Assembly: GCF_003364265.1 (NCBI RefSeq)
Contig: NZ_NXLW01000005.1
Span: forward strand, 1 to 64,000
From: Helicobacter aurati
GTDB lineage: Bacteria > Campylobacterota > Campylobacteria > Campylobacterales > Helicobacteraceae
Direction: 5' to 3'
Length of the DNA: 64,000 nucleotides
A program made the position numbers and the translations under genes. The first letter of the stretch is position 1. Every line of letters starts with the position of its first letter. The notes beneath the pieces are model-generated. The model worked only from the letters and a program-made list of their open reading frames with translations. It had not been told where the DNA came from and did no database searches. Shown here one piece after another: positions 54,774 through 64,000 of this stretch.

Positions 54774-55556
54774 CTATATTCCAAGCTGCAAGGATTCTTG
54801 TCTTAACAAATGATTACAAGAATGCAGCAAAAAACAATAACCAAAACGTGAAAAAAAGCTTGACACAAAATTCGAATTAACAATTCTATCATTTTTTCCG
54901 CAAAAAATTATTAACGATTTTGCTTTTTGGGCAACTTCTTTTATCTCAATCCAATTGTAAGACAAAAGATTCACTAAATCTCCAATGTTAGGACGAATAC
55001 AATACGTATTCATTAGCGAATCTTTATACCTATATTCAAAATAATTAGGCTCTTTTATCCCACTACAATCATAGCCATTAAACAATAATCCATAATCTTG
55101 ATATACTTTTTGCATATATTTTGCACGTTGATTTTTGTAATAATTCACGCATCTTGCTACAAGGCTATAATATTCCCTTGTTGTATCTTGCCTAGAATCC
55201 TGTTTATATAGAAATCGCATATAAGATGCCAAGCGGGTATGCGTAAAAGGCACATCTGATTGCAATGGAAAACGAGACAATGACGTTGCTATATTATCAT
55301 GGTTCACTAATACTTTATCGACTTCGCCCCAATTAAACCAAGAAAGATTCTGCCAATACACACATGGGGAAAGCAGCAAGACTTTCCCTACGCGTTGCCC
55401 ATTAGTAATACATTTATACGCATACTCTAATGCTAATTGTGCTCCATAGTCAAATCCTACAATATCAAATTCAGTCAATGTAAAACCGAAATTATTTAAT
55501 AATGGGGCAAAAAAACAATATTCATCTTGTAAACCAAAACCACTAAAATATCGCAT
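54774..55556 (-). CDS. alpha/beta hydrolase, candidate biotin-pathway esterase (BioV/BioH-like) with altered nucleophile
   Basis: The 260-residue product begins [12 protein letters not shown] and has an elbow-like [15 protein letters not shown] at residues 33-47. The usual G-x-S-x-G of alpha/beta hydrolases reads G34-F-D36-Y-G38, so Asp replaces the nucleophile Ser. A later Asp (FCGKNDRIV) and His (LHSCNHLL) stand where the acid and base of the triad are expected. In H. pylori the gene next to trpS is a biotin-synthesis esterase (annotated bioC, now called BioV), which suggests the name. With the Ser lost, esterase activity is doubtful or the mechanism has changed. Confidence 0.6.
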   Translation of the reverse strand: MRYFSGFGLQDEYCFFAPLLNNFGFTLTEFDIVGFDYGAQLALEYAYKCITNGQRVGKVLLLSPCVYWQNLSWFNWGEVDKVLVNHDNIATSLSRFPLQSDVPFTHTRLASYMRFLYKQDSRQDTTREYYSLVARCVNYYKNQRAKYMQKVYQDYGLLFNGYDCSGIKEPNYFEYRYKDSLMNTYCIRPNIGDLVNLLSYNWIEIKEVAQKAKSLIIFCGKNDRIVNSNFVSSFFSRFGYCFLLHSCNHLLRQESLQLGI

Positions 55557-55647
55557 AACTCTACTCTCTATGACAATAGCAATAAATATAAGCGAATAAT
55601 GTTACAATACCATTTACTTTATTGCACACAATTGGTATGAGGTTATT

Positions 55648-57699
55648 ATGCAATCTTTCGAATCAAATCCGCAAAAACCACAACATTATAGTTTAGAACA
55701 ACAACTCCAAATCACTTATTACACAAACATGCAATTTTTCAGAGAATATAATGACAAACTATTCCAAGCCTTGCAAGAGAATCCAATACATTATAATCTC
55801 CAAGTGGATTCCTCTGGCTATAACATTATCCATTTACCTAGCCAAACCTTGCAATATCCATTAATGCCCAACATACAATCAACAAACCCAATGCAACCTA
55901 AAATGATTTCTACCATGTTAGATACCCATAAAGACCTTGCAAAGAATCCTCTGCAACATCCGAAATGGAATCTCTCTTATAATTTTTCTTTATCCATAGA
56001 ATCCAACTTCGTTAATCAAGATAAATTACCAATCACAGGTAAATACTACAATCAAATGCTGCAATCCGTTTTACATACCTTACAAGATAGATCTATTGAT
56101 TCATGTAATGATAATGCAGATTCTTCCAATAAAGCACAAGAAGAGTTAGCAACAATAGCCAATACGCAAGCATACAACAATCTATTAACTTGTTTTATGG
56201 ATTCTAAATTTCTACCTCAAACAACTCTTTATGGACTTATGGGCGGCATTTTTTTACAAGATTTACTAGAACAAGGTTTTTCATTCCATTCTCTTATTAT
56301 CTATGAAGAGCATATTGATCTGCTAAGAATCTCTTTATATTTCCTTGATTATCAGAGACTCTTCGAATCTGTCAAAGAACGAAGCTGCCTTATTATTATC
56401 AAAGACATTTATCCAACCATCATTAAAAGCTTCATTGCTACAAAACGACTAACCAATAATTTTTTAAGCCTTGAACTTAAACATTACACAAGTGTGCAAA
56501 CACAAGCATTACAGAATCTCATTATGCAAGAAAAAAAAGCTGCTATGCGAGGTTGGGGAAGCTTTGAAGATGAGATGATAGGCTTTCATAATGCGCTTAA
56601 TAACTTAGCAAACTGCTCTATTCTACAACGTCCTAAACGAGTCAATGCTCCAATTTGTGTTGTTGGAAATGGGGCAAGCCTTGATTTATGTATAGATTTT
56701 ATTCGGGCATATCAAAATAAAATGATTATTTTTAGCTGCGGAACGGCTCTTAAGGTCCTACGTCATCATGGTATCAAACCAGACTTTCAAATCGAAATTG
56801 AACGCGTACCCTATCTCTCACAAATTTTACAGGAAGCAAATTTAGGAGATATTCCCCTTATATTCGCACAAACAACTAATTGTGATGCCGTAACACTCAC
56901 AAAACAATCTTTCGCGTTTATGCGCGGAGGAAGTGCAAGTGCCTACCTAGATTCTAAACTATCTGTTTTAGAATTTAGTGCACCATTCGTTGGAAACGCA
57001 GGAGTAGCACTAGCTGCTTTGCTAGGAAGTGATGTGATTTTATGCGGCATTGATTGCGGCTATATTAAGGGTTATAGCAAACATGCAAAAAATAGCTTTT
57101 ATGGACAAGAAACCAAAGAGATTCCAAAAGATTGTTTCCAAGTAGAATCCAATAAGAATTTAGAAGTGTATAGCAATGATTTGTTTTACCTAAGCGCAAA
57201 AAACATAGCCCATTGCATTGACTTATATAAACCAAATATGGTTATTAATTTAGGCTATGGGGCAAAAATTACAGGGGCTTTAAGCTATAACGATGATGAA
57301 TTTTCCTTACGAGACATCAATAAACCAATAGCTATACAAAATTTAAAAAAAAATTTTTTACCTTTTGAGCTTACATTGAATAATCATGAGATTCTTCAGC
57401 CTACTCAAGAATTATCTATGCAAATTAGTGCATTGCTCGACACAGATGTCCGCAACATAAACGATTTATACGAAGTCATTGATAACGTAGAATCTCTTTT
57501 GCAAACATTGATTGCAAAACATTCTTTACGCAAAAGTATTATCCTCTTTGAGGGAAGTATATTGCATTTAAGCTTTTCTTTATTGCTTACAAATTCATTT
57601 GCAGGGAATATGAAATACTATGATATAATCACGTCTTATTTTAAGCAAGGGATTCTTGCTATGATTGCGCATTTGACACAACACATAAATAAAAAATGA
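55648..57699 (+). CDS. motility-associated factor (Maf, DUF115) glycosyltransferase
   Basis: Maf proteins attach nonulosonic sugars such as pseudaminic acid to flagellin in Helicobacter and Campylobacter. The 683-residue product contains the DUF115/MptE-like domain at about 335-480: APICVVGNGASLDL, FSCGTALKVLRHHGIKPDFQIEIE and ALLGSDVILCGIDCGY. The flanks are long, and the first 320 residues carry an additional Rossmann-like region. Its length is typical of Maf proteins. It probably acts on flagellins not encoded in this window. Confidence 0.88.
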   Translation: MQSFESNPQKPQHYSLEQQLQITYYTNMQFFREYNDKLFQALQENPIHYNLQVDSSGYNIIHLPSQTLQYPLMPNIQSTNPMQPKMISTMLDTHKDLAKNPLQHPKWNLSYNFSLSIESNFVNQDKLPITGKYYNQMLQSVLHTLQDRSIDSCNDNADSSNKAQEELATIANTQAYNNLLTCFMDSKFLPQTTLYGLMGGIFLQDLLEQGFSFHSLIIYEEHIDLLRISLYFLDYQRLFESVKERSCLIIIKDIYPTIIKSFIATKRLTNNFLSLELKHYTSVQTQALQNLIMQEKKAAMRGWGSFEDEMIGFHNALNNLANCSILQRPKRVNAPICVVGNGASLDLCIDFIRAYQNKMIIFSCGTALKVLRHHGIKPDFQIEIERVPYLSQILQEANLGDIPLIFAQTTNCDAVTLTKQSFAFMRGGSASAYLDSKLSVLEFSAPFVGNAGVALAALLGSDVILCGIDCGYIKGYSKHAKNSFYGQETKEIPKDCFQVESNKNLEVYSNDLFYLSAKNIAHCIDLYKPNMVINLGYGAKITGALSYNDDEFSLRDINKPIAIQNLKKNFLPFELTLNNHEILQPTQELSMQISALLDTDVRNINDLYEVIDNVESLLQTLIAKHSLRKSIILFEGSILHLSFSLLLTNSFAGNMKYYDIITSYFKQGILAMIAHLTQHINKK

Positions 57700-57757
57700 C
57701 TATTAGTTAGTTTAACACACCTCAATACCTAATTAATGCGCTGTATTAAGGATGGTA

Positions 57758-58246
57758 ATGGATACATTATATTCTATTTCTCATGCAGTAAATATCGCTA
57801 AAATTTCAGTAATATTGCAATCTGCTCCTTTAATGTATGGTATTGTAGTTGCGATGTTTTGTTGCGTATGTCTCTTGGTATATGTTTTTTCAAAATACAG
57901 AATATTTAATTTACGCTTGTTAATCGCGTGGATCATTTCGTGTGTCATTACCTTGTTATTGCTCGCACAGAATCATATTGATGAAGAAACGTTCAATCTC
58001 TCTTTAAATTCTCAAGTTATTTTAAGCTTTGCTAGCTGTACCATTATACTCATCCTTTATATTCTTAGCATGGCATCCAATAAACCCAACAAACGCAAAA
58101 AAAAATACAATAAGAATACCCTATCAACTAGAATATTGAGTTCAGATTTATGGTGGATAAAAATATTAGGATTTGTTGCTTTACTTGCGTTTTGCTGCAT
58201 CTTCAATATTGGATTATTTGTTTTTTGTGCACTTTTTTATTTATAG
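57758..58246 (+). CDS. membrane protein of unknown function (162 aa)
   Basis: Four hydrophobic helices are visible (about 27-46, 51-71, 86-106 and 134-160), with a basic, Lys/Asn-rich loop (NKPNKRKKKYNKN) between the third and fourth. AAGGA favours the ATG at 57758 over one two codons earlier. No family recognised. It lies between the Maf gene and thrB. Confidence 0.7.
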   Translation: MDTLYSISHAVNIAKISVILQSAPLMYGIVVAMFCCVCLLVYVFSKYRIFNLRLLIAWIISCVITLLLLAQNHIDEETFNLSLNSQVILSFASCTIILILYILSMASNKPNKRKKKYNKNTLSTRILSSDLWWIKILGFVALLAFCCIFNIGLFVFCALFYL

Positions 58247-58324
58247 GTCAAATACAAAGTAAAATACTCAATATTTGCTATAATAATATTATATTTGATT
58301 AAAGATTTTACAAGGAGATAAGAC

Positions 58325-59221
58325 TTGCATTTTTCTGTGCCAGCAACAAGTGCGAATTTAGGATCTGGATTTGATTGCTTAGGTTTGTCTCTTAATTTCA
58401 GAAATCACTTTAGTATTGTGGAATCAAAAGAACAATGTATTAAAGTCTGTGGTGAGGGTGAACAAAGCCCTAAATTCATAGAAAACAATATGTTTGTGCG
58501 AATTTTTACACAAATTTATACAAGTTTAGGCGGTAAATCTGCTTTTAACTTCACATTCCACAATAAAATACCAATTTCAAGAGGACTTGGCTCTTCAAGT
58601 GCAATTATTGTAGGAGCGATTTTCTCTGCATTCAAAATGGCAGAGAAAATACCCAATAAACAAGAAGTTCTTAATCTTGCCCTGCAATATGAGAAACATC
58701 CAGACAACATTACGTCGACTGTTATGGGTGGATTTAACGCAAGCCTCATATATAGTGGTATGAACAATGAGTACAATGTAATGTCTATTAGGCAAAGAAT
58801 CCCCAACAACATAAAAGCTGTTATAGTAATCCCTAATCATTCCATGTCTACAAAAAAATCTCGTAATATTTTAGCTAAGCACTATAATATAAAAGACTGC
58901 GTATATAACCTTTCACGTTCCTCCGTGTTAAGTCTTGCATTTGCCCTACACAAGTGGGATATGCTTAAGGAAAGTTCGAAAGATAAACTGCACGAATCGC
59001 AACGTATGCAAACTTTCCCCATTCTCTTCAATGTGCAAAAATTTGCGCTAGATAATGGTGCGCTCATGAGTTCTTTATCAGGAAGTGGTTCATCGATTTT
59101 CAATCTCTGCTATACCGAAGAAGCACAAAAATTAACACAAAAATTGCAAATACAATTCCCTAAATTTCGTGTTATATGCGTAGATTTTGACAACGATGGA
59201 ATAAAACTTGAGAAAGGATAG
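58325..59221 (+). CDS. thrB: homoserine kinase
   Basis: ThrB phosphorylates homoserine in threonine synthesis. The 298-residue GHMP kinase shows VPATSANLGSGFDCLG at 5-20, the ATP motif PISRGLGSSSAIIVGA near 83-98, and LSGSGSSIFNL near 248. The start is TTG with AAGGAG nine bases upstream. It leads thrB-ylxR-infB as in H. pylori. Confidence 0.96.
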   Translation: MHFSVPATSANLGSGFDCLGLSLNFRNHFSIVESKEQCIKVCGEGEQSPKFIENNMFVRIFTQIYTSLGGKSAFNFTFHNKIPISRGLGSSSAIIVGAIFSAFKMAEKIPNKQEVLNLALQYEKHPDNITSTVMGGFNASLIYSGMNNEYNVMSIRQRIPNNIKAVIVIPNHSMSTKKSRNILAKHYNIKDCVYNLSRSSVLSLAFALHKWDMLKESSKDKLHESQRMQTFPILFNVQKFALDNGALMSSLSGSGSSIFNLCYTEEAQKLTQKLQIQFPKFRVICVDFDNDGIKLEKG

Positions 59222-59227
59222 TATGTA

Positions 59228-59515
59228 TTGAAAGCAAATCAAAGGGAATATAAAGCGAGATTCTATGCTATAAAAAGCATTCGAATGTGTATAGCATGTA
59301 AAAATCGACTATTACAGTGGAAACTCATACGATTTAAGGCAAAAGAATCTAAGCTTGTACCATATAATGGAAGTGGCAGAAGTTTTTATATATGTAATGA
59401 ATGTCTTACTAAACCAAAAACAATTCATCATATAAAACGATACATTAACAATACTAATAATATCGAGGAACAACTTAAGGAGATAGCGCAAATATGCCAA
59501 GCATCAGAGAAATAG
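59228..59515 (+). CDS. YlxR family RNA-binding protein (DUF448)
   Basis: The 95-residue protein has the family segments RMCIACKNR near 19-27 and NGSGRSFYICNECL near 48-61, four cysteines that could bind zinc. YlxR proteins sit next to infB in many bacteria and bind RNA. The start is TTG with AAAGGA upstream. It overlaps infB by 22 bases, so the two are coupled. Confidence 0.9.
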   Translation: MKANQREYKARFYAIKSIRMCIACKNRLLQWKLIRFKAKESKLVPYNGSGRSFYICNECLTKPKTIHHIKRYINNTNNIEEQLKEIAQICQASEK

Positions 59516-62397
59516 CACGAGAAGCAGCAACTACAAAAGAAAAAGAAGTGCTAGAGAAAGCAAAAGAAATAGGATTTAAAGTACGCAATGTTACAACAAA
59601 CCTCACAGAAGAGGAAGCAAGTATACTCTACGAATATATTACTACGGGTAAACTGCCAAGCAACTTTAAAACACCAAGCAAGAACAAAACAAAAGTTCAC
59701 AAGCAAAAGCAAGAACATATACAGCCTATGCTAGACGCATCACAAAGTAACGAAACAAACAAGGATTCCCAAGACTTTGCGCAAATGCAAGAAGAGATTA
59801 CGTATAAATCATCTTCTACGCACGATTCTCAAGTCAATAATGAACACACTAAGGAAATAAACCCAACTGCTACAACAAAATCCGAAATAAACTCTATTGC
59901 TGTACCACAAGAAACAAAAGAAGTAAAAAAGATTCAAATTGTCAGTAAAGGCAGAAACACATCCGCAGGGCAAGAATTATCTAATGTCAGCACACAAAAA
60001 GCAATACTCGATTCCACAAAACATCAAACAAACAAACAAACAACATTGCAACATAGTTTAAAATCATCAGAATCATCCCAGAATATACAAAACGACAATA
60101 AGGATTCTGAAGCCAAACAACAAGAAAATGTTGCATCACTGACCTCTGACTATCCCACTGCTCATCCTCAAGATATTCATACCATACCACAAGGATTTGA
60201 TCCTAAAGATATAAATAAGGGACCAAAAATTAGCTCTATTCGAGTAATTAGTAAAAATGATAAAACAGAAACAAATAATCCGAAAAAAGAAAGGGACTCG
60301 GCACAGATTCTTGACAGTTTAAAACACACGGAACACAAAGGTAAAATCAAAAAGAAAAAAGAGAAGCCAACCGCTAAACAACAGAAGCACACTTCTCATG
60401 TCATTAATATGGAAAGAGACATGGGCATTAGCGATTACGATGATGAACAAGATGAAATCATGCTGATTGATATGTATGAAGTGCCCCAAGAGAGTTTTGA
60501 AGAAAAAGAAAATAAAAAAAATCCAATAGATGACAAAATCAAAGTAAACCATTATAGTCCATGGATTAAAGAAGGATCTATAGCAAGATTATCAAAAGGA
60601 AGAAGCAAAAGAAATAGAGATCAAAAAGCAAAACGTAACAACAATATTATTACTTCACTTGTTTTGCCTGAAGAGATTCGAGTCTATGAGTTTGCAGAAA
60701 AAGCCAACCTTGAATTAGGAAATGTCTTAGGCAAACTCTTTTTACTTGGTATGAAAGTATTAAAAAATGACTTTTTAGATAAAGATACCATTGAGATTCT
60801 CGCTAGCGAATACAATATTGACGTAACAATACAACAAAACATACCATTATATAATGATCAGGAAGAAATTGTGGAATCTGATTTGGTTGAAAGACCCCCT
60901 GTTGTTACAATTATGGGGCATGTTGATCATGGGAAAACTTCATTGCTTGACTATATTCGTAATTCTCGCATAGCAAGTAGTGAAGCGGGGGGAATCACGC
61001 AGCACATTGGGGCATACATGGTACAAAAAAACAATAAATGGATTAGCTTTATTGATACTCCAGGGCACGAAGCGTTTGCGCAAATGCGGAGTCGTGGCGC
61101 ACAAGTAACTGACATTGCCATTATAGTGATTGCTGCAGATGATGGTGTTAAACAACAAAGCATTGAAGCGTTAAATCATGCAAAATCAGCTGGAGTACAA
61201 ATTATTATTGCCATGAACAAAATGGATAAAGAAGGGGCAAACCCAGATAAACTCAAATCTGAATGTGCCGAGCTCGGATTTACGCCAATGGATTGGGGTG
61301 GTGAATATGAATTCATTCCTATTAGTGCTAAAACCGGTGCAGGGATTGATGTGTTACTTGAGACCGTCCTTTTACAAGCAGAGATTCTTGAATTAAAAGC
61401 GAGCAAAAAAGCAAAGGCAAAAGCTATTGTCTTAGAAGGCAGTCAACAGATAGGAAAGGGATCGGTAGCAACTATTATCGTGCAACAAGGCGTCTTGGAA
61501 ATCGGACAATGTATTGTTGCTGATACAGCTTATGGCAAAGTAAGAACATTAAGAGACGATACGGGACGGTCTATCACGCAACTTGAACCAAGCGGCGTTG
61601 CACAAATCACAGGACTCTCTGAAGTACCACTAGCTGGGGCTTTATTACAGGTTGTAGAAAATGATTCTATTGCGCGAGAAATGGCAAACAAACGTAATGC
61701 GTACTTACGTCAAAAACAGCTAAGCAAAAGCACAAAAGTTACTTTTGATGAATTAAGCTCTATGGTTGCAAAAGGACAAATTAAAAATGTTCCCATTGTT
61801 TTACGCGCAGATACACAAGGAAGTCTTGAAGCGATTAAAGCAAGTCTTGAGGGATTAAATAATCAAGAAGTTGAAATTAATATTATTAGCTTTGGAATTG
61901 GCGGAATCACACAAAGTGATATTAATCTAGCAAACACAAGCAATAATTGTATAGTTTTAGGCTTTAACGTCCGTCCTACAAGTGAAATAAAAAATCTTGC
62001 AAAAGATCTAGGAATCACTATCAAAAGTTACTCGATCATCTATGATTTGATAGACGACATGAAAGCCTTACTAAGTGGACTTATGTCCCCAATCACTGAA
62101 GAAGAAGTTGTTGGTATGCTTAGTATTCGTGAAACCTTTACTGTTACAAAACTTGGCACGATTGCTGGTTGTATAGTGCTTGATGGAAAAGTAGAAAAAA
62201 GCTCAAACGTACGCCTGTTGCGCAACGGTGTTGTAATATGGAATGGCAAAATCTCAAGCTTAAAACGATTCAAGGATGATGTCAAAGAAGTTACAAAAGG
62301 TTATGAATGCGGTATTATGTTAGATGGTTTTAATGACATCGTGGTACAAGATGAAATTGAAGTTTTCAAAGAAGTTCTCAAACAACGAACATTATAA
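59494..62397 (+). CDS. infB: translation initiation factor IF-2
   Basis: IF-2 places initiator tRNA on the ribosome in a GTP-dependent step. The 967-residue product has an N-terminal IF2-N-like start ([12 protein letters not shown]), a long charged and Ser/Asn-rich region (about 55-370) and a second IF2-N domain near 380-440. Then come the G domain ([11 protein letters not shown] near 475, DTPGHEAF near 520, NKMD near 575) and domains II-IV ending [11 protein letters not shown]. The long linker is usual for Helicobacter. In H. pylori rbfA follows infB; here trpCF does. Confidence 0.97.
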   Translation: MPSIREIAREAATTKEKEVLEKAKEIGFKVRNVTTNLTEEEASILYEYITTGKLPSNFKTPSKNKTKVHKQKQEHIQPMLDASQSNETNKDSQDFAQMQEEITYKSSSTHDSQVNNEHTKEINPTATTKSEINSIAVPQETKEVKKIQIVSKGRNTSAGQELSNVSTQKAILDSTKHQTNKQTTLQHSLKSSESSQNIQNDNKDSEAKQQENVASLTSDYPTAHPQDIHTIPQGFDPKDINKGPKISSIRVISKNDKTETNNPKKERDSAQILDSLKHTEHKGKIKKKKEKPTAKQQKHTSHVINMERDMGISDYDDEQDEIMLIDMYEVPQESFEEKENKKNPIDDKIKVNHYSPWIKEGSIARLSKGRSKRNRDQKAKRNNNIITSLVLPEEIRVYEFAEKANLELGNVLGKLFLLGMKVLKNDFLDKDTIEILASEYNIDVTIQQNIPLYNDQEEIVESDLVERPPVVTIMGHVDHGKTSLLDYIRNSRIASSEAGGITQHIGAYMVQKNNKWISFIDTPGHEAFAQMRSRGAQVTDIAIIVIAADDGVKQQSIEALNHAKSAGVQIIIAMNKMDKEGANPDKLKSECAELGFTPMDWGGEYEFIPISAKTGAGIDVLLETVLLQAEILELKASKKAKAKAIVLEGSQQIGKGSVATIIVQQGVLEIGQCIVADTAYGKVRTLRDDTGRSITQLEPSGVAQITGLSEVPLAGALLQVVENDSIAREMANKRNAYLRQKQLSKSTKVTFDELSSMVAKGQIKNVPIVLRADTQGSLEAIKASLEGLNNQEVEINIISFGIGGITQSDINLANTSNNCIVLGFNVRPTSEIKNLAKDLGITIKSYSIIYDLIDDMKALLSGLMSPITEEEVVGMLSIRETFTVTKLGTIAGCIVLDGKVEKSSNVRLLRNGVVIWNGKISSLKRFKDDVKEVTKGYECGIMLDGFNDIVVQDEIEVFKEVLKQRTL

Positions 62398-62435
62398 TCA
62401 ATATTTGCAATGCAACATTTACACGAGAGTTTGCT

Positions 62436-64000
62436 ATGTCTATTCAATCCAAAAAACAATTTAGTGATATAGAAATATTAGAGAAAATTTGCCAAACCAA
62501 ACTAGCAAAAATGCGCTCTTTAGGTTGCAACCTAGGACACAATATCTCCAATGAACGCAATGTACCTCTTATACAACCTAGTTTATTGCATACTAGAAAC
62601 ATGCCATTATCCGCATGTAGCAATATATCATTTACCACACAAATCAATAATGAATCTATCCGCAATATACGTACAAACAATCCAGAATCTTTTATCATAG
62701 CAGAGATTAAACGCGCCAGCCCTACACAAGGTAGAATCGCTTCTATACCCAATCCCTTAAGCCTTGTCGGAGAATATCTCAAACAAGGTGCTAATGCCAT
62801 CTCTGTACTTTGTGAAGAAGATTACTTTCAAGGCAGCCTTAAAGATCTGCAAAATATCAAGACTACGTTCCCATATAGTTGCATTTTACGCAAGGACTTT
62901 ATTTTACAGAAAGAGGAAATTGCAAACAGTTATTTTGCTGGCGCAGATATGGTGTTGCTTATTGCAGGAATATTCTTAAATAACTTTAAAGACTTTGAAG
63001 AAATCTACAAAGAGACTCTGAAATTCAACCTCACTCCTCTGATTGAAGTCCATAATGACGAAGAGTGGGATTGTGTTGCGAAACTCAACTTAGAAAAGGC
63101 TATCATAGGAATTAATTCAAGAAATTTACGCAATTTTCAAATTAACCAAATGAATGCGTTAAGGTTGCGTGCAAAGATTCCGCAGCATATTCCTGTTATC
63201 TTTGAATCAGGTATTCATAGTCCAAGCGAATGCTTTATGATTGCCAATAGCGGTTTTGCGGGTATTCTTTGTGGAAGTTTCTTAGTCTCTTCACTTATGC
63301 CTCAAATAGATTCAAAACAAGTCCACAATACAAGCATTAGTGATTTCCATAAAGCACTGCAACAAGGTGCAATCAACGTCGGTATGCAATCCCATGAATT
63401 AAAAATGGCACAACCACAAACCTATCAACCTTTTTATCAAAAGCTACTCCTAAGATCCTATAATAAAAATCAGATATGGCAAAAGTTACAAAAATCTCCT
63501 ACAAATCAAATCGCAAATTCTTTTAAGGACTCTAGGCGAAATAGTAATACGTTTTCTTTGCCCACACAAATTCCTTTAGTGAAAGTATGTGGTATTAACA
63601 ATTTAGAATTTTTGGAAGCTGCCATACCCAAAGCAGACTTACTAGGATTCATTCTTACAGAGAAAAGTGTCAGATTTGTCGATAAAGATTTTGTGCAAAA
63701 AGCAAATGAAAAGCTGCATCAATACTATGATGGAGATATGCAAGACCCTAGTATCAGAATCATACCACCATTAAGAATTGGTGTAGTACTATCAAACTCT
63801 TTAGCAATTGGCTTAGAACTACTCGAACTAGGAATGTTAGATGCATTGCAGCTACATAATATCTCTCACATTACAAAAGAAGATTCTAGTCCGACTCATT
63901 ATTTTCCTCATTATCCTGCATTAAAAATCGAATCTTTCCTTAACAATAACAGACATAATTCCTCTCACGCATATAACATTCATACATCACAAACATGGAT
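62436..64000 (+). CDS. trpCF: bifunctional indole-3-glycerol-phosphate synthase / phosphoribosylanthranilate isomerase, 5' part
   Basis: The frame is open from the ATG at 62436 to the window end (521 codons), so the gene is cut off. The TrpC domain has FIIAEIKRASPTQG near residue 86, SVLCEEDYF near 124, CILRKDF near 148, GINSRNL near 225 and FESGIHSP near 258. After a variable linker the TrpF domain starts with VKVCGINNLEFL (catalytic Cys) near 385 and continues with LDALQLHN near 468. The fusion matches E. coli and H. pylori TrpCF. Both enzymes act in tryptophan synthesis. Confidence 0.95.
   Translation, partial: MSIQSKKQFSDIEILEKICQTKLAKMRSLGCNLGHNISNERNVPLIQPSLLHTRNMPLSACSNISFTTQINNESIRNIRTNNPESFIIAEIKRASPTQGRIASIPNPLSLVGEYLKQGANAISVLCEEDYFQGSLKDLQNIKTTFPYSCILRKDFILQKEEIANSYFAGADMVLLIAGIFLNNFKDFEEIYKETLKFNLTPLIEVHNDEEWDCVAKLNLEKAIIGINSRNLRNFQINQMNALRLRAKIPQHIPVIFESGIHSPSECFMIANSGFAGILCGSFLVSSLMPQIDSKQVHNTSISDFHKALQQGAINVGMQSHELKMAQPQTYQPFYQKLLLRSYNKNQIWQKLQKSPTNQIANSFKDSRRNSNTFSLPTQIPLVKVCGINNLEFLEAAIPKADLLGFILTEKSVRFVDKDFVQKANEKLHQYYDGDMQDPSIRIIPPLRIGVVLSNSLAIGLELLELGMLDALQLHNISHITKEDSSPTHYFPHYPALKIESFLNNNRHNSSHAYNIHTSQTW

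Noticed and set aside
55600-55648. Sigma-54 promoter before the Maf gene
   Set aside because: TTGGTATGAGG resembles a -24 element but no GC lies at the required ten-base distance.

Overview
This is an AT-rich bacterial window that reads as a urease-positive, probably non-gastric (enterohepatic) Helicobacter. Four things suggest this: the ureA-ureB-ureI-ureE-ureF-ureG-ureH order with the UreA gamma/beta fusion typical of Helicobacter, the overall gene content (flgG beside tsaD, prmA-ftsH, thrB-ylxR-infB, fused trpCF), long homopolymer tracts in glycosyltransferase genes, and a sigma-54 type promoter before a flagellar gene. The species assignment is inference.

Layout. 0-7.4 kb: tRNA-Val, aroC, then the complete urease operon with its urea channel and nickel chaperones. 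7.4-12 kb: flgG, an agmatine deiminase, tsaD and an asparaginase lipoprotein. 12-16 kb: a three-gene peptidoglycan O-acetylation/de-acetylation locus (an MBOAT and two SGNH proteins). 16-22.4 kb: an ABC importer pair without binding protein, an RND pump without partners, and dapB. 22.5-24.6 kb: two tandem glycosyltransferases with a G13 tract at the 3' end of the first. 24.7-34 kb: thyX, a GspE/PilB-like ATPase, an outer-membrane protein, a frameshifted NYN-domain gene, an Rrf2 regulator, a U32 protein, thiL, a coiled-coil membrane protein, a pseudopilin and prmA. 34-48.8 kb: ftsH, an AI-2E family protein, lgt, nadD, rsfS, tRNA-Pro, ftsK, a large coiled-coil protein, murG and rpsA. 48.8-50.3 kb: a gene-poor stretch with decayed coding remnants. 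50.3-55.6 kb, all minus strand: a glycosyltransferase split by a second G13 tract, ktrA, ktrB, a 61-residue protein, trpS and an alpha/beta hydrolase. 55.6-64 kb: a flagellin-glycosylation (Maf) protein, a membrane protein, thrB, ylxR, infB and the start of trpCF.

Together the window covers ammonia release (urease, agmatine deiminase, asparaginase), envelope modification (peptidoglycan O-acetylation, surface and flagellar glycosylation, lipoprotein maturation, MurG), cell division and DNA segregation (FtsK, FtsH), translation (S1, IF2, TrpS, TsaD, RsfS, PrmA) and core biosynthesis. The least ordinary observations are two independent 13-base G tracts in glycosyltransferase genes (one currently frameshifting its gene), a single-base frameshift that removes the catalytic N-terminus of an NYN protein, an ftsK frame whose first membrane helix has no canonical start codon but a well-spaced ATA behind a GAGGA, a UreI with a single histidine and shortened periplasmic loops, and an alpha/beta hydrolase with Asp where the nucleophile Ser is expected.
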